DNA from: Fimbriimonadaceae bacterium
Lineage (GTDB): Bacteria; Armatimonadota; Fimbriimonadia; Fimbriimonadales; Fimbriimonadaceae
Assembly: GCA_019638675.1 (NCBI GenBank)
Contig: JAHBTE010000001.1
Coordinates: forward strand, 1,892,605-1,956,604
Length of the DNA stretch: 64,000 nt
Reading direction: 5' to 3'
Shown piece by piece: positions 8,207 to 14,749 of this stretch. The position numbers and the translations under genes are program-made. The notes beneath the pieces were generated by a model. The model worked only from the letters and a program-made list of their open reading frames with translations, was not told the DNA's origin and ran no database searches. Position 1 is the stretch's first letter; each line of letters starts with the position of its first letter.

Positions 8207-9505
8207 CTACGACTCTTCTGTTTGAAGCACTGTTCGAGTAACGCGATTTGGTGTTATTGTTCGCCTTCTTCCAACCGGAGAGATGAAGGCAATTCCGCCT
8301 GCAATACAGAATGAGTTCGAAAGGACGTCTGTGAGCTGAAGAAGGCTTGTTCCTTCAGTAAAAGATCTTAAGAAAAGTGATGCTGAAGCCACTATTATGA
8401 ATTTTCCAAGTAATTTGTTGGCTCCTCGACTGTTGACGAAATGCTGAATGCCCTTATAAACAATCGCTCCGAAAAGGACAAAGTAGCAAAGTAGTCCAAC
8501 TAAACCAGTCTGAAGAAGCATCGTAACATAGAGGCTATCTGCGCCACCTGAGCGGAATCCATAGCCAAAAATCTGCGAATTTTGCCACACTTCCAGGATC
8601 TGGCTAAAAATTTCTAAGCGTCCAGCGGTTGGGTCGTTTGTTTCAAATGTTCGTTTGAAAATGTTTCTTATGACTGGAAGATTGCTTAATGCACCACCAA
8701 AAAGTCCAAGGACAAGTGCAATGCCGATTGCTCCTAAAAATCCTCTGAGAGCGTACTTTTTAGGGTTCTCCGAAAGAGTCATGAGGAACAGTAGCAATAG
8801 AACCAATATTGTCGAAACCAAGGCTGAGCGACCTTGGGCAACCAACATCGTATAGGTGCCGCTGCCAATCAAAAGAGCTCGTACCCACATTTTGAGGTGT
8901 GGGTCAAGAAACGTAAAAATAACGACTATCGAGCCCATCAAAGAGCAGAGGTTAGGATGCAACCAGTTGTCAAAAGCACCCCGCGTTCCATTAAAGATGG
9001 TAAAGCCTTTTGCAAAATAGAAAAAGTTTGTGGCGATCGCAATGATCGCGGTTCCAACGATCAGCCATCTGATAACTTGCTCAATCGGTGGCTTTTTGCT
9101 GGTAGAAATGCATCTTGGAATAATGATGAACACTACAATCAAGCGCATTGCCAAAATCCCAACGTAAGCTAGAATTTGAAGCAAGCTGATAGAATTTGGC
9201 CTCAAATAAAACAGCCCGGGAATGCCAATTGCAACGATACTCAGTGAGAGTATTTGAAATGAGTTCAACTTCTTACTTGGCTTAATGTAGTACTCAGCAT
9301 AAATAGCGAGCATAGTAGCTATAAACCAAACCCCTACAAAGGCAAGTTCAGGTTCAATTCCAATTAATTGACAAGCGATAAACGCAAGCGGCATAACTAC
9401 AAAGAGCGTGCCTGCAACCATAGCAAACAAACTTTCTTTATTCTTTGCCGCCCCAATTTCGCCACGAATGTAGGGTGCGCCAACCAACGGCTTCATGTTA
9501 GCCAT
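8207..9505 (-). CDS. O-antigen ligase / polymerase-like membrane protein
   Basis: 432 residues with about 11-12 hydrophobic helices. The region MLVAQGRSALVSTILVLL followed by a large loop with GRLEIFSQILEVW and GYGFRSGG is characteristic of the Wzy_C (O-antigen ligase/polymerase) superfamily. Such proteins join or polymerise lipid-linked glycans on the outer face of the inner membrane. The start is the ATG at 9505; ATG at 9496 is an alternative. Convergent with the GT-C gene. Whether it acts as ligase, polymerase or protein O-oligosaccharyltransferase cannot be told. Confidence 0.83.
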   Translation of the reverse strand: MANMKPLVGAPYIRGEIGAAKNKESLFAMVAGTLFVVMPLAFIACQLIGIEPELAFVGVWFIATMLAIYAEYYIKPSKKLNSFQILSLSIVAIGIPGLFYLRPNSISLLQILAYVGILAMRLIVVFIIIPRCISTSKKPPIEQVIRWLIVGTAIIAIATNFFYFAKGFTIFNGTRGAFDNWLHPNLCSLMGSIVVIFTFLDPHLKMWVRALLIGSGTYTMLVAQGRSALVSTILVLLLLFLMTLSENPKKYALRGFLGAIGIALVLGLFGGALSNLPVIRNIFKRTFETNDPTAGRLEIFSQILEVWQNSQIFGYGFRSGGADSLYVTMLLQTGLVGLLCYFVLFGAIVYKGIQHFVNSRGANKLLGKFIIVASASLFLRSFTEGTSLLQLTDVLSNSFCIAGGIAFISPVGRRRTITPNRVTRTVLQTEES

Positions 9506-9540
9506 TGGGGGTCAACCTCGTGAGCGTGGGGGATTGCATC

Positions 9541-9648
9541 ATGCGTTCAGAGACTCGTAGACGAGATTACCAGATCACGCCAGGCTCAAACTTGGTTCAG
9601 AACCCGTTTGACTACATCAATTTTCGGGAGATTGAGACGGAGTCTTAA
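9541..9648 (+). CDS. Possible 35-residue small protein
   Basis: A short frame beginning MRSETRRRDYQ and ending REIETES. It has a G-rich ribosome-binding-like stretch (GTGGGGGAT) 6-8 nt before the ATG and is divergent from the ligase gene (35 bp between starts). It is charged and soluble-looking, and not recognised. The evidence is only the ribosome-site spacing and the compositional look, so chance is a real alternative. Confidence 0.25.
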   Translation: MRSETRRRDYQITPGSNLVQNPFDYINFREIETES

Positions 9649-9655
9649 ATGAAAA

Positions 9656-9678
9656 TGCCCGGCTGGGACGGTCGGGCA
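9656..9678 (-). terminator. Rho-independent terminator of the Cys-rich protein gene
   Basis: TGCCCG (9673-9678 read on the minus strand) and CGGGCA (9656-9661) form a GC-rich stem. On the minus strand it is followed by TTTTCATTT. It begins 28 bp after the stop of the minus-strand gene at 9707. Confidence 0.65.
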
Positions 9679-9706
9679 ACATGAGCAAGGTTTAGTTCTT
9701 TGTCAA

Positions 9707-10291
9707 CTATTGAGAATCTGATTCCCCAAGTTCTGGATCAGACTCAATTGGGAATACTACGCTGCCCATCAATTCAGTGGGTTCTTCTTTCTCTGGCGGG
9801 CAGACGGCTTTGCCCATTATTGGCGTATTTTCAGGAGCAGCTTCACCTTGCTCAACAATATTTGGGGGTGCCACATCCCCCATTACTTGAGGTGGCTCGG
9901 CAGCCGCTTCACCGATATCGGCGTTGGATTTGTAACCTGGATCTGGTTGAGTTTGATCTGGCTCCAAAACTTTGCCAACCATGCCAGAGTTTTCGGTTGG
10001 GCCGCATGCGGTCAGCGGCACCAAGGTCAGAGTTGCGGCCCCGGCTAACGCGACCCGCCTGAACCAGCCTTGCTTAGTTTTAAAACTTCCTTGCGGGCCA
10101 CTGACCATGCGGATGCACACGCGTCCGCTGGTGTTGCAGAGCAGTTGCTCAGCGTCGCCCGCCGACAATTCCGCGAGGTTGTGCACCGATTTTTCGCAGT
10201 GCGAGCAAAACCGCGACTGGTCATCGCCAGTCATTTCGTTCCAATCTTTAGGGCACGGCTTGGCAATTCGGACGTCGTTTTTGTCGGACAT
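9707..10291 (-). CDS. Membrane-anchored protein with N-terminal RFCSHC mini-domain and MG repeats
   Basis: 194 residues. The cytosolic N-terminus has a Cys-rich pattern, PCPKDWNEM...RFCSHCEKSVHNLAEL, with further Cys at LLCNTSGRVC. This type of mini-domain is seen in many uncharacterised Bacteroidota and Armatimonadota proteins and probably binds metal. A hydrophobic segment follows (VALAGAATLTLVPLTACG). The Pro/Glu-rich tail then has four repeats around an MxG or MG core (MVGKV, VMGDV, IMGKAV, LMGSVV). The ATG at 10291 is chosen because the domain starts directly after it. A TTG at 10327, 7 bp after the upstream stop, would add 12 residues. Function unknown. Confidence 0.75.
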   Translation of the reverse strand: MSDKNDVRIAKPCPKDWNEMTGDDQSRFCSHCEKSVHNLAELSAGDAEQLLCNTSGRVCIRMVSGPQGSFKTKQGWFRRVALAGAATLTLVPLTACGPTENSGMVGKVLEPDQTQPDPGYKSNADIGEAAAEPPQVMGDVAPPNIVEQGEAAPENTPIMGKAVCPPEKEEPTELMGSVVFPIESDPELGESDSQ

Positions 10292-10334
10292 GCAGAGTGA
10301 GTGTAGGCTTAAATCAAAAGAGTTCAAAAGATTT

Positions 10335-11231
10335 TTATTTGTCTGCTAAGCGAACAACGGAATCGTTCATCAATTGCGTGAAAGTGCCTGCTTCGTCGGC
10401 TTCATTGAGTTCAGGATAATAAGCACAATCGAAAACCTTTTCGCCCGCAAAAAATCGTTCGGCGACATCATCTTCGGTGAGGGCAACTCGGAGCGCAGGC
10501 ACAAGTTGAATGGTGCGAGAATCCAGATTGAGGTTTTCTGTGAGTTCCAATGGGGGATAAAACGCTGAGTTACAAGCTTCCAAGTGAACGGCGTTGTGCC
10601 TAACCGTTTCTAACTGCTGGGGTTGCTGGTGGATTGGGAGCAAGCCAGATTTATAGGCTCGTTCGCATTGGCGAACCGAATAACTGTGATATCTCATGCA
10701 CGGCGAGGGCCGAGCCGGATGCCCGACGCAGAGGCCATCGAGGTTCAGCGGGCACATTCGCGATTTCAGAATCTTTTCTTCAGTGGTTGACTTATCCCAC
10801 TCCGCCATGTATTCATCAATCCGGGTTAAGAGTTCAATTATTTCCTCCGGCTTGAGGCTTGCTTTGAGATACCGGGCGAGGGAGAGAACTTCGAGCGGCA
10901 CGGTGGCAACCCGGATCGCGCAACAGTAGTTGCATCCCTTTTTGCACTCGAAATTTGCCGCGTCGGGGTTTTGGTCGAGCAGGTTGCTGGTGTACCGGTG
11001 AACCTCTTGCACCGCATCTATCAGGCCACCAACCGTCGGGTTTTGGCGATAGATGTTCAGCAAATGGTATGCGCTTTGCAAATAGACAACCGCGAATTTG
11101 TTGAGCGATTCGGGGAGGTCGGCGGGCGGGAGAGGGATGTTGAACTCTTTGGCAAGTTCGTACCCTTTGAGTGTTTGTTCAGAACTGGTAAGCGTCGGGC
11201 GATCGTATCGCTGCTCTTGGTTCTGACCCAC
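10335..11231 (-). CDS. YkgJ-type Cys-cluster (zinc/iron-chelating) protein
   Basis: 298 residues. Central CKKGCNYCCAIRV gives the C-x3-C-x2-CC signature of the YkgJ/CxxCxxCC family. More Cys follow in CPLNLDGLCVGHPARPSPCMRY, as in that family, whose members are predicted to bind metal or an Fe-S cluster; the biochemical role is not established. The N-terminal 80 residues are helical with no membrane segment. It lies 43 bp upstream of the RFCSHC protein gene on the same strand, so two putative metal-binding Cys proteins may be co-transcribed. Confidence 0.85.
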   Translation of the reverse strand: MGQNQEQRYDRPTLTSSEQTLKGYELAKEFNIPLPPADLPESLNKFAVVYLQSAYHLLNIYRQNPTVGGLIDAVQEVHRYTSNLLDQNPDAANFECKKGCNYCCAIRVATVPLEVLSLARYLKASLKPEEIIELLTRIDEYMAEWDKSTTEEKILKSRMCPLNLDGLCVGHPARPSPCMRYHSYSVRQCERAYKSGLLPIHQQPQQLETVRHNAVHLEACNSAFYPPLELTENLNLDSRTIQLVPALRVALTEDDVAERFFAGEKVFDCAYYPELNEADEAGTFTQLMNDSVVRLADK

Positions 11232-11280
11232 TGGGCGAGTTTATCAGAACCAGGATCGAATATTTGTGAGTCGAAACCGA

Positions 11281-11577
11281 TTAGGAGTTTTTATCAAGTA
11301 CTTGAGGGCAATCTAAAGTCTTGAGCTGTGAACCATCACGGGGGAATTGTTTCGGTTGAGATCCATTCAGAATTGCTGGTGCATCTACACCCTTTCCAGT
11401 AGCTTGAATCTTTTCATGAGCTAGTTCAACAGTATGAAATTTTAAGTGCCAACGGCTAATCACAAGAGAGTTTGTTGCCTTAGGCGAACCTCTAAACAAC
11501 TCGCTTATATGGGTTACTGCCCAATTCAATACTTTCTTTAGCCAAATTCCCAGTTTCGTAATCCACGTAATTTCCAT
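11281..11577 (-). CDS. Small unknown protein A (98 aa), likely paralog of protein B
   Basis: Begins MEITWITKLGIWLKKVLNW, a Trp-rich amphipathic or membrane-surface helix. A variable middle and the motif QATGKGVDAPAIL follow (about residues 58-70). The gene at 12277-12522 has AAGKGVNAPVL in the corresponding place, plus a matching SP(P)K...SL stretch before it, so the two look like distant paralogs. The frame is open to 11604. The ATG at 11577 is preferred because it has a GGAAGG ribosome site and matches the start of B. Codon use and base content differ from neighbouring housekeeping genes. Not recognised; no function proposed beyond membrane association. Confidence 0.55.
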   Translation of the reverse strand: MEITWITKLGIWLKKVLNWAVTHISELFRGSPKATNSLVISRWHLKFHTVELAHEKIQATGKGVDAPAILNGSQPKQFPRDGSQLKTLDCPQVLDKNS

Positions 11578-11596
11578 GTAGAGCCTTCCAACACGA

Positions 11597-11689
11597 CCCC
11601 CCACAGACGCCTGGCATTTTACAAGGATAATCCTTGTTCACGATATTCTGTTTTCAGCTTTAGCGTTGTTCTTTTGGGGGAGAACAACG
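11597..11689 (-). promoter_or_regulatory. Structured leader of small gene A
   Basis: On the minus strand, CGTTGTTCT and AGAACAACG (11664-11689) form a perfect 9-bp stem around a C-rich loop, CCCCCAAA. About 60 nt further on, a G-run (TGTGGGGGGTCG, 11597-11602) can pair with the loop, shortly before GTGTTGGAAGG-CTCTAC-ATG. A 17-bp interrupted palindrome, ACAAGGAT-a-ATCCTTGT (11621-11637), lies between them. The same design with different stem bases precedes small gene B. Confidence 0.45.
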
Positions 11690-11786
11690 TATCTTTTTTT
11701 TCATTTTATGTCCCTGTGGAGCCAGTTCAGTGGCGCTACAATAACCAAGACGGGAATTTGCGCTTATCCGATGCTCTAATTTTGAA

Positions 11787-11999
11787 ATGATCAATAAATC
11801 AGGCGCAAAAAATCCTCTTAAGCCTCTCTTAGGCGCTGTTCGACAAGCGGAGAAAAGCCGAGACGTTGAGCAGGTTAAATCCGCACGGCAAAATCTTTAC
11901 GAAGTTGCCGCACGGATTAGAAGTCAGGTCCAGGAAGCGACTAAAGGCAAAAAGGGAATTGATAAGTGGCGCATGGTCAAGTCAGCGTTGGGCGGTTAA
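11787..11999 (+). CDS. Small basic helical protein (70 aa)
   Basis: The sequence is Lys/Arg-rich and predicted almost wholly helical (for example LLGAVRQAEKSRDVEQVKSA and VAARIRSQVQEATKG). It has no signal peptide or hydrophobic segment. It lies within the small-gene stretch and shares its TTAA stop region with the convergent gene ending at 11996. A -10-like TACAAT lies at 11737-11742. Not recognised. The composition would suit nucleic-acid or protein binding, but this is only compositional. Confidence 0.5.
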   Translation: MINKSGAKNPLKPLLGAVRQAEKSRDVEQVKSARQNLYEVAARIRSQVQEATKGKKGIDKWRMVKSALGG

Positions 12000-12217
12000 T
12001 TTAGATAGTTCATCCTTGGACCAATATATCTAAGTCTGCCTTCCTCATCAAAGAGAATTCGTATCGGTACATTATTATCTCTTCTGCTCCAATACTTAGT
12101 ATCAGCCAATGGAATTTGCATTGTTTCTCCATTGTCCAAAAAAAGTAACTGTCCGTTACGTCGTTCTATGCCAATTAAATCACTATAAAGTGCTTGAGGT
12201 ACAAATTTATCATTCAT
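11996..12217 (-). CDS. Small unknown protein (73 aa)
   Basis: Begins MNDKFVPQALYSDLIGIERR, with alternating polar and hydrophobic residues that suggest a small beta-rich fold (QLLFLDNGETMQIPLADTKYW, then IRILFDEEGRLRYIGPRM). No signal peptide or Cys. Its stop overlaps the convergent small gene by 4 bp. The local sequence is A+T-rich, unlike the neighbouring housekeeping genes. Not recognised. Confidence 0.5.
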   Translation of the reverse strand: MNDKFVPQALYSDLIGIERRNGQLLFLDNGETMQIPLADTKYWSRRDNNVPIRILFDEEGRLRYIGPRMNYLN

Positions 12218-12276
12218 GCTTATATTCTACCATGCGAATTTTGAAATTTTAAAAAGCTATCTTTTAAAAATCTTAA

Positions 12277-12522
12277 TTACTTTTGAACTTCGTGCGGCAA
12301 GGCAGACTGGGAATCTTCCTCAGATTTGACCGTCAATACTGGCGCATTTACACCTTTGCCTGCCGCTCTCGTGCGCCTATACTGGAATTTGCCACTCTTC
12401 AAATCGACATTTATTGCCAATTCTTCGAGAGAGTCCTTTGGTGGTGACGGGGCAGAGAAAACTGCCTTAACTTGCTTACAAATTTGTAAGAACCAATTCC
12501 ACGCGATACTCAGACTGTCCAT
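12277..12522 (-). CDS. Small unknown protein B (81 aa), likely paralog of protein A
   Basis: Begins MDSLSIAWNWFLQICKQVKAVF, an amphipathic Trp-containing helix, then SPPKDSLEELAINVDLKSG and the motif RAAGKGVNAPVLTV. Protein A has SPK..NSLVI and ATGKGVDAP at the same places. The frame is open to 12546. The ATG at 12522 is preferred because GGGAG lies 5 nt before it and TACATGGA is shared with gene A. Identity between A and B is low outside the motif, so paralogy is an inference from motif, order and shared leader. Function unknown. Confidence 0.55.
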   Translation of the reverse strand: MDSLSIAWNWFLQICKQVKAVFSAPSPPKDSLEELAINVDLKSGKFQYRRTRAAGKGVNAPVLTVKSEEDSQSALPHEVQK

Positions 12523-12539
12523 GTAACTCCCACACGTTC

Positions 12540-12618
12540 TCCCCATAAACGTGTTGTTACGAACGAATCTGTTCGGTTTGGTTAATTTGGTCTCCGAGCA
12601 CTATGGGGAAGTGCTCGG
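12540..12618 (-). promoter_or_regulatory. Structured leader of small gene B
   Basis: CCGAGCACT (12610-12618 on the minus strand) and AGTGCTCGG (12594-12602) form a perfect 9-bp stem with loop TCCCCAT. Forty-six nucleotides on, TATGGGGA (12540-12547) is fully complementary to the eight bases TCCCCATA of the loop and its 3' edge. It is followed by GAACGTGTGGGAG-TTAC-ATG. The stem bases differ completely from those of leader A, while pairing, C-rich loop and downstream G-run are kept. Confidence 0.45.
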
Positions 12619-12766
12619 TAATAAATCTGGTTGATTGGTTGTTCCTGCGGCTACCGCCTCTCGGTTAGTAGTCACAAATTATCATACGAAAAAAATGTAC
12701 AATTAGTCTCAAGCTCCAAGAATTTCCTACTTTTTTCCCTAAAGGAATCCTGCACCCCAATCTCGA

Positions 12767-12788
12767 AAAAAGCCACAAATGGCTTTTT
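12767..12788. terminator. Bidirectional terminator-like hairpin
   Basis: AAAAAGCCA (12767-12775), loop CAAA, TGGCTTTTT (12780-12788). The A and T tracts make it terminator-like on both strands. It could end a minus-strand transcript that includes tRNA-Thr. Confidence 0.55.
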
Positions 12789-12907
12789 CTAATTTTAACC
12801 GGGTGATTCGTACCCATTACCAGGAAGTTGATGACATCCTGCTTGCGCTTGCTGCTTCGACCGAGCCACGCTCAGGCGTAATCATCGCAGCAACCCAGCT
12901 TCTCTAA
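12779..12907 (+). CDS. Possible 42-residue protein or gene remnant
   Basis: The frame starts inside the hairpin at 12779 and reads MAFSNFNRVIRTHYQEVDD, ending GVIIAATQLL before a TAA. It looks protein-like, but it has no ribosome site and its ATG is within the terminator stem, so it may be a fragment of a decayed gene rather than an expressed one. Confidence 0.2.
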   Translation: MAFSNFNRVIRTHYQEVDDILLALAASTEPRSGVIIAATQLL

Positions 12908-13118
12908 CTGGAGAATCCGCCTCAAACGTCTTTAACTTATTTTGGTCAGGAAGTAGATTTGCATGAATAAGTCAGCTATGAGAAGCAGTGTAAAAAATAC
13001 TCCTTACATTTCTTAACATAAACAGATACCTTGGCTAATCGACAAGAGGTTAATTAAGATAATCGATTCTCTTAGCACTTGATGGAATAGGTCAGGCAAA
13101 TATTAGTAGTTTAAGGTC

Positions 13119-13193
13119 TGGAGCCACTTACCGGACTTGAACCGGTGACCTGCTGTTTACGAAACAGCTGCTCTACCGCTGAGCTAAAGTGGC
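13119..13193 (-). tRNA. tRNA-Thr (anticodon CGT)
   Basis: Read from the complement. The acceptor GCCACTT pairs with AAGTGGC, the D-arm is GCTC-AGCGGTA-GAGC, and the anticodon arm GCTGT-TTCGTAA-ACAGC has CGT at 34-36 (decodes ACG). A 5-nt variable loop and the T-arm ACCGG-TTCAAGT-CCGGT follow, and the 3' CCA is encoded. All stems pair fully. A -10-like CATAAT lies about 15 nt upstream on the minus strand (13208-13213). Confidence 0.95.
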
Positions 13194-13308
13194 CCTCGTG
13201 AGCCAACATTATGGCAAATCCCCGACCGGTGCGGCTAGGTTTGAGCATCAACTGGGGAATTGGGGGCAGTTCCACCCAGGAATTGGTCTCCCCAGCTAAA
13301 TCCGCCCG

Positions 13309-13314
13309 TATAAT
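13309..13314 (+). promoter_or_regulatory. -10 box of the hppD promoter
   Basis: A consensus TATAAT lies 21 bp before the hppD ATG. The best -35-like sequence, TTGGTC at 13283-13288, is 20 bp away and therefore weak. A ribosome site AAGGAAA follows 7-8 nt before the start. Confidence 0.5.
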
Positions 13315-13334
13315 GAATTCAAGGAAACTTTGAG

Positions 13335-14423
13335 ATGAGTACTGATTCATTTCCAATTCGGCGTGTCGACCATGTCCGCCACTTTGTGAACAACGCCCGC
13401 CAAGCCGCGTTCTTTTACCAACACACGTTTGGATTTTCGATCACCGGGTACCGAGGGCTGGAAACCGGCTCGCGCGACCAGGTGGATTATCTACTGGAGC
13501 AAAACAACATTCGCTTGGTGTTCAGCGCGCCAATGCGACCTGGCCACCCGATGGCGCCGTTGATTTCGGAGCATGGCGATTTTGTTCAGGACATCGCGTT
13601 CGAAGTAGACGATGTGGATTGGGCGTACAAAACCGCAGTCAGCCGGGGCGCAGAAGGGTTTATGGAACCAACCTGGCTTGAAGATAGCAACGGTCGGGTT
13701 CGCCAAGCCGCGATCCGCACTTACGGAAACGTCGTGCACAGTCTCATCAACCGCGACGAATTCAAAGGCGAGTTTATGCCTCAGTTCCGCGAAGAAAACG
13801 AACCAGGCGATCCGATTGGTTTGATCGAAGTTGATCACTGCGTCGGCAACGTCGAACTCGGAAAAATGAACTACTGGGTGAAGTGGTACGAAGATGTTCT
13901 TGGGTTCAAAAATCTCATCAGTTTTGATGACAACGACATCAGCACCGAATACACATCGCTGATGAGCAAGGTAATGGCGAGTGGCAATGGTCGCGTGAAG
14001 TTTCCGATTAACGAACCAGCTCCGGGCAAAAAGAAGTCACAGATCGACGAATATCTGGAGTTCTTTGGTGGCGCAGGCGTTCAGCACGTGGCAATGCTTA
14101 CCGACGACATCATTCACACGGTCAGCCGGTTGCGTGCGCGGGGAATTCCGTTCCTGAGCGTGCCCAAAACATACTACGATATGTTGCCAGATCGGGTTGG
14201 AACGATTGATGAAGACATCGAAGTGTTGAGTGATCTCGGGATTCTGGTTGACCGCGACGATGAGGGGTATCTGCTTCAAATCTTTACGAAGCCTGTCACC
14301 GACCGCCCAACGATTTTCTACGAAATTATTCATAGAAAAGGCGCGAAGAGCTTCGGTAAGGGCAACTTCAAGGCGTTGTTCGAATCGATTGAGCGCGAGC
14401 AGGCTCTGCGCGGAACGCTTTAG
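13335..14423 (+). CDS. hppD: 4-hydroxyphenylpyruvate dioxygenase
   Basis: Fe(II) enzyme that converts 4-hydroxyphenylpyruvate to homogentisate in tyrosine breakdown. The 362 residues form two vicinal-oxygen-chelate domains. The C-terminal one carries the 2-His-1-Glu iron site H168 (IEVDHCVGN), H251 (GVQHVAMLT) and E330 (FYEIIHRKG), followed by the conserved end FGKGNFKALFESIE. The start at 13335 follows AAGGAAA. It stands alone, with its own promoter and terminator and no hmgA or fahA nearby. Homogentisate for other uses, such as pigment or tocopherol-like products, cannot be excluded. Confidence 0.97.
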   Translation: MSTDSFPIRRVDHVRHFVNNARQAAFFYQHTFGFSITGYRGLETGSRDQVDYLLEQNNIRLVFSAPMRPGHPMAPLISEHGDFVQDIAFEVDDVDWAYKTAVSRGAEGFMEPTWLEDSNGRVRQAAIRTYGNVVHSLINRDEFKGEFMPQFREENEPGDPIGLIEVDHCVGNVELGKMNYWVKWYEDVLGFKNLISFDDNDISTEYTSLMSKVMASGNGRVKFPINEPAPGKKKSQIDEYLEFFGGAGVQHVAMLTDDIIHTVSRLRARGIPFLSVPKTYYDMLPDRVGTIDEDIEVLSDLGILVDRDDEGYLLQIFTKPVTDRPTIFYEIIHRKGAKSFGKGNFKALFESIEREQALRGTL

Positions 14424-14440
14424 GTTCTGATCGAGGGATT

Positions 14441-14474
14441 AACCCCTCCCAACCCTCCCCAGAATTGGGGAGGG
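14441..14474. repeat. Dispersed C-rich repeat, copy 1
   Basis: AACCCCTCCCAACCCTCCCC plus AGAATTGGGGAGGG. A copy with one difference lies at 19867-19900. The 3' half forms the hppD terminator stem. Confidence 0.8.
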
Positions 14475-14481
14475 TTTTTTT
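14451..14481 (+). terminator. Strong hppD terminator
   Basis: AACCCTCCCC (14451-14460), loop AGAATT, GGGGAGGGTT (14467-14476), then a run of T. The stem is perfect over 10 bp and lies 27 bp after the hppD stop. Confidence 0.85.
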
Positions 14482-14492
14482 GTATCGGGTGG

Positions 14493-14510
14493 CACGGGTT
14501 ACAACCCGTG
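14493..14510. repeat. Palindromic dispersed repeat CACGGGTTnCAACCCGTG, copy 1
   Basis: CACGGGTT-AC-AACCCGTG preceded by GGTGG. The same 18-mer with T instead of A occurs at 14653-14670 and 19943-19960. All copies are intergenic. Confidence 0.8.
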
Positions 14511-14534
14511 TATGTAGAAGTTTTTAGTTTCGCT

Positions 14535-14558
14535 TCTCCCCCCAAGCTTGGGGGGAGA
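14535..14558. repeat. 24-bp perfect palindrome
   Basis: TCTCCCCCC-AAGCTT-GGGGGGAGA reads the same on both strands. It lies between two copies of the CACGGGTT repeat in the 326-bp gap after hppD. As RNA it would form a very stable hairpin, but it has no T-run on either side. Confidence 0.85.
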
Positions 14559-14652
14559 TTAAGAGAGGGGTTGTTGGGTTCAAGATTTGCTCATCAACTC
14601 CTCCCGACCCGATTCTCGGACCACCCTCGGGACTTCTGAAAAGTTTGGGTGG

Positions 14653-14670
14653 CACGGGTTTCAACCCGTG
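14653..14670. repeat. Palindromic dispersed repeat, copy 2
   Basis: CACGGGTT-TC-AACCCGTG, preceded by GGTGG and followed by TGT, as in copies 1 and 3. Confidence 0.8.
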
Positions 14671-14692
14671 TGTATAAGAACCTCACCCCCAA

Positions 14693-14720
14693 CCCCCTCT
14701 CCATTAAAACGGAGAGGGGG
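14693..14720 (+). terminator. Terminator-like hairpin before the 14750 gene
   Basis: CCCCCTCTCC (14693-14702), loop ATTAAAAC, GGAGAGGGGG (14711-14720), then CTTTTCTTTTT. It is a perfect 10-bp stem with T-rich tail. It may be part of the repeat cluster rather than the end of a dedicated gene. Confidence 0.65.
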
Positions 14721-14749
14721 CTTTTCTTTTTAACCTTCATAATCAACCA

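Larger units (their letters stand above)
12619..13118. other. Gene-poor stretch between small gene B and tRNA-Thr
   Basis: About 500 bp, A+T-rich. It holds one hairpin (12767-12788) and one 42-residue frame (12779-12907), both listed separately. In 12619-12766 and 12908-13118 only short frames and no convincing RNA or repeat were seen. Confidence 0.5.

Noticed and set aside
11664-11699. Plus-strand rho-independent terminator (hairpin CGTTGTTCT..AGAACAACG then TATCTTTTTTTT)
   Set aside because: No plus-strand gene ends before it, and the paralogous hairpin at 12594-12618 has no T-run, so a leader function on the minus strand is the better explanation. It may still terminate read-through.
14441-14720. 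Insertion sequence or MITE with terminal repeats
   Set aside because: No transposase frame and no target duplication; only palindromic repeats are seen.
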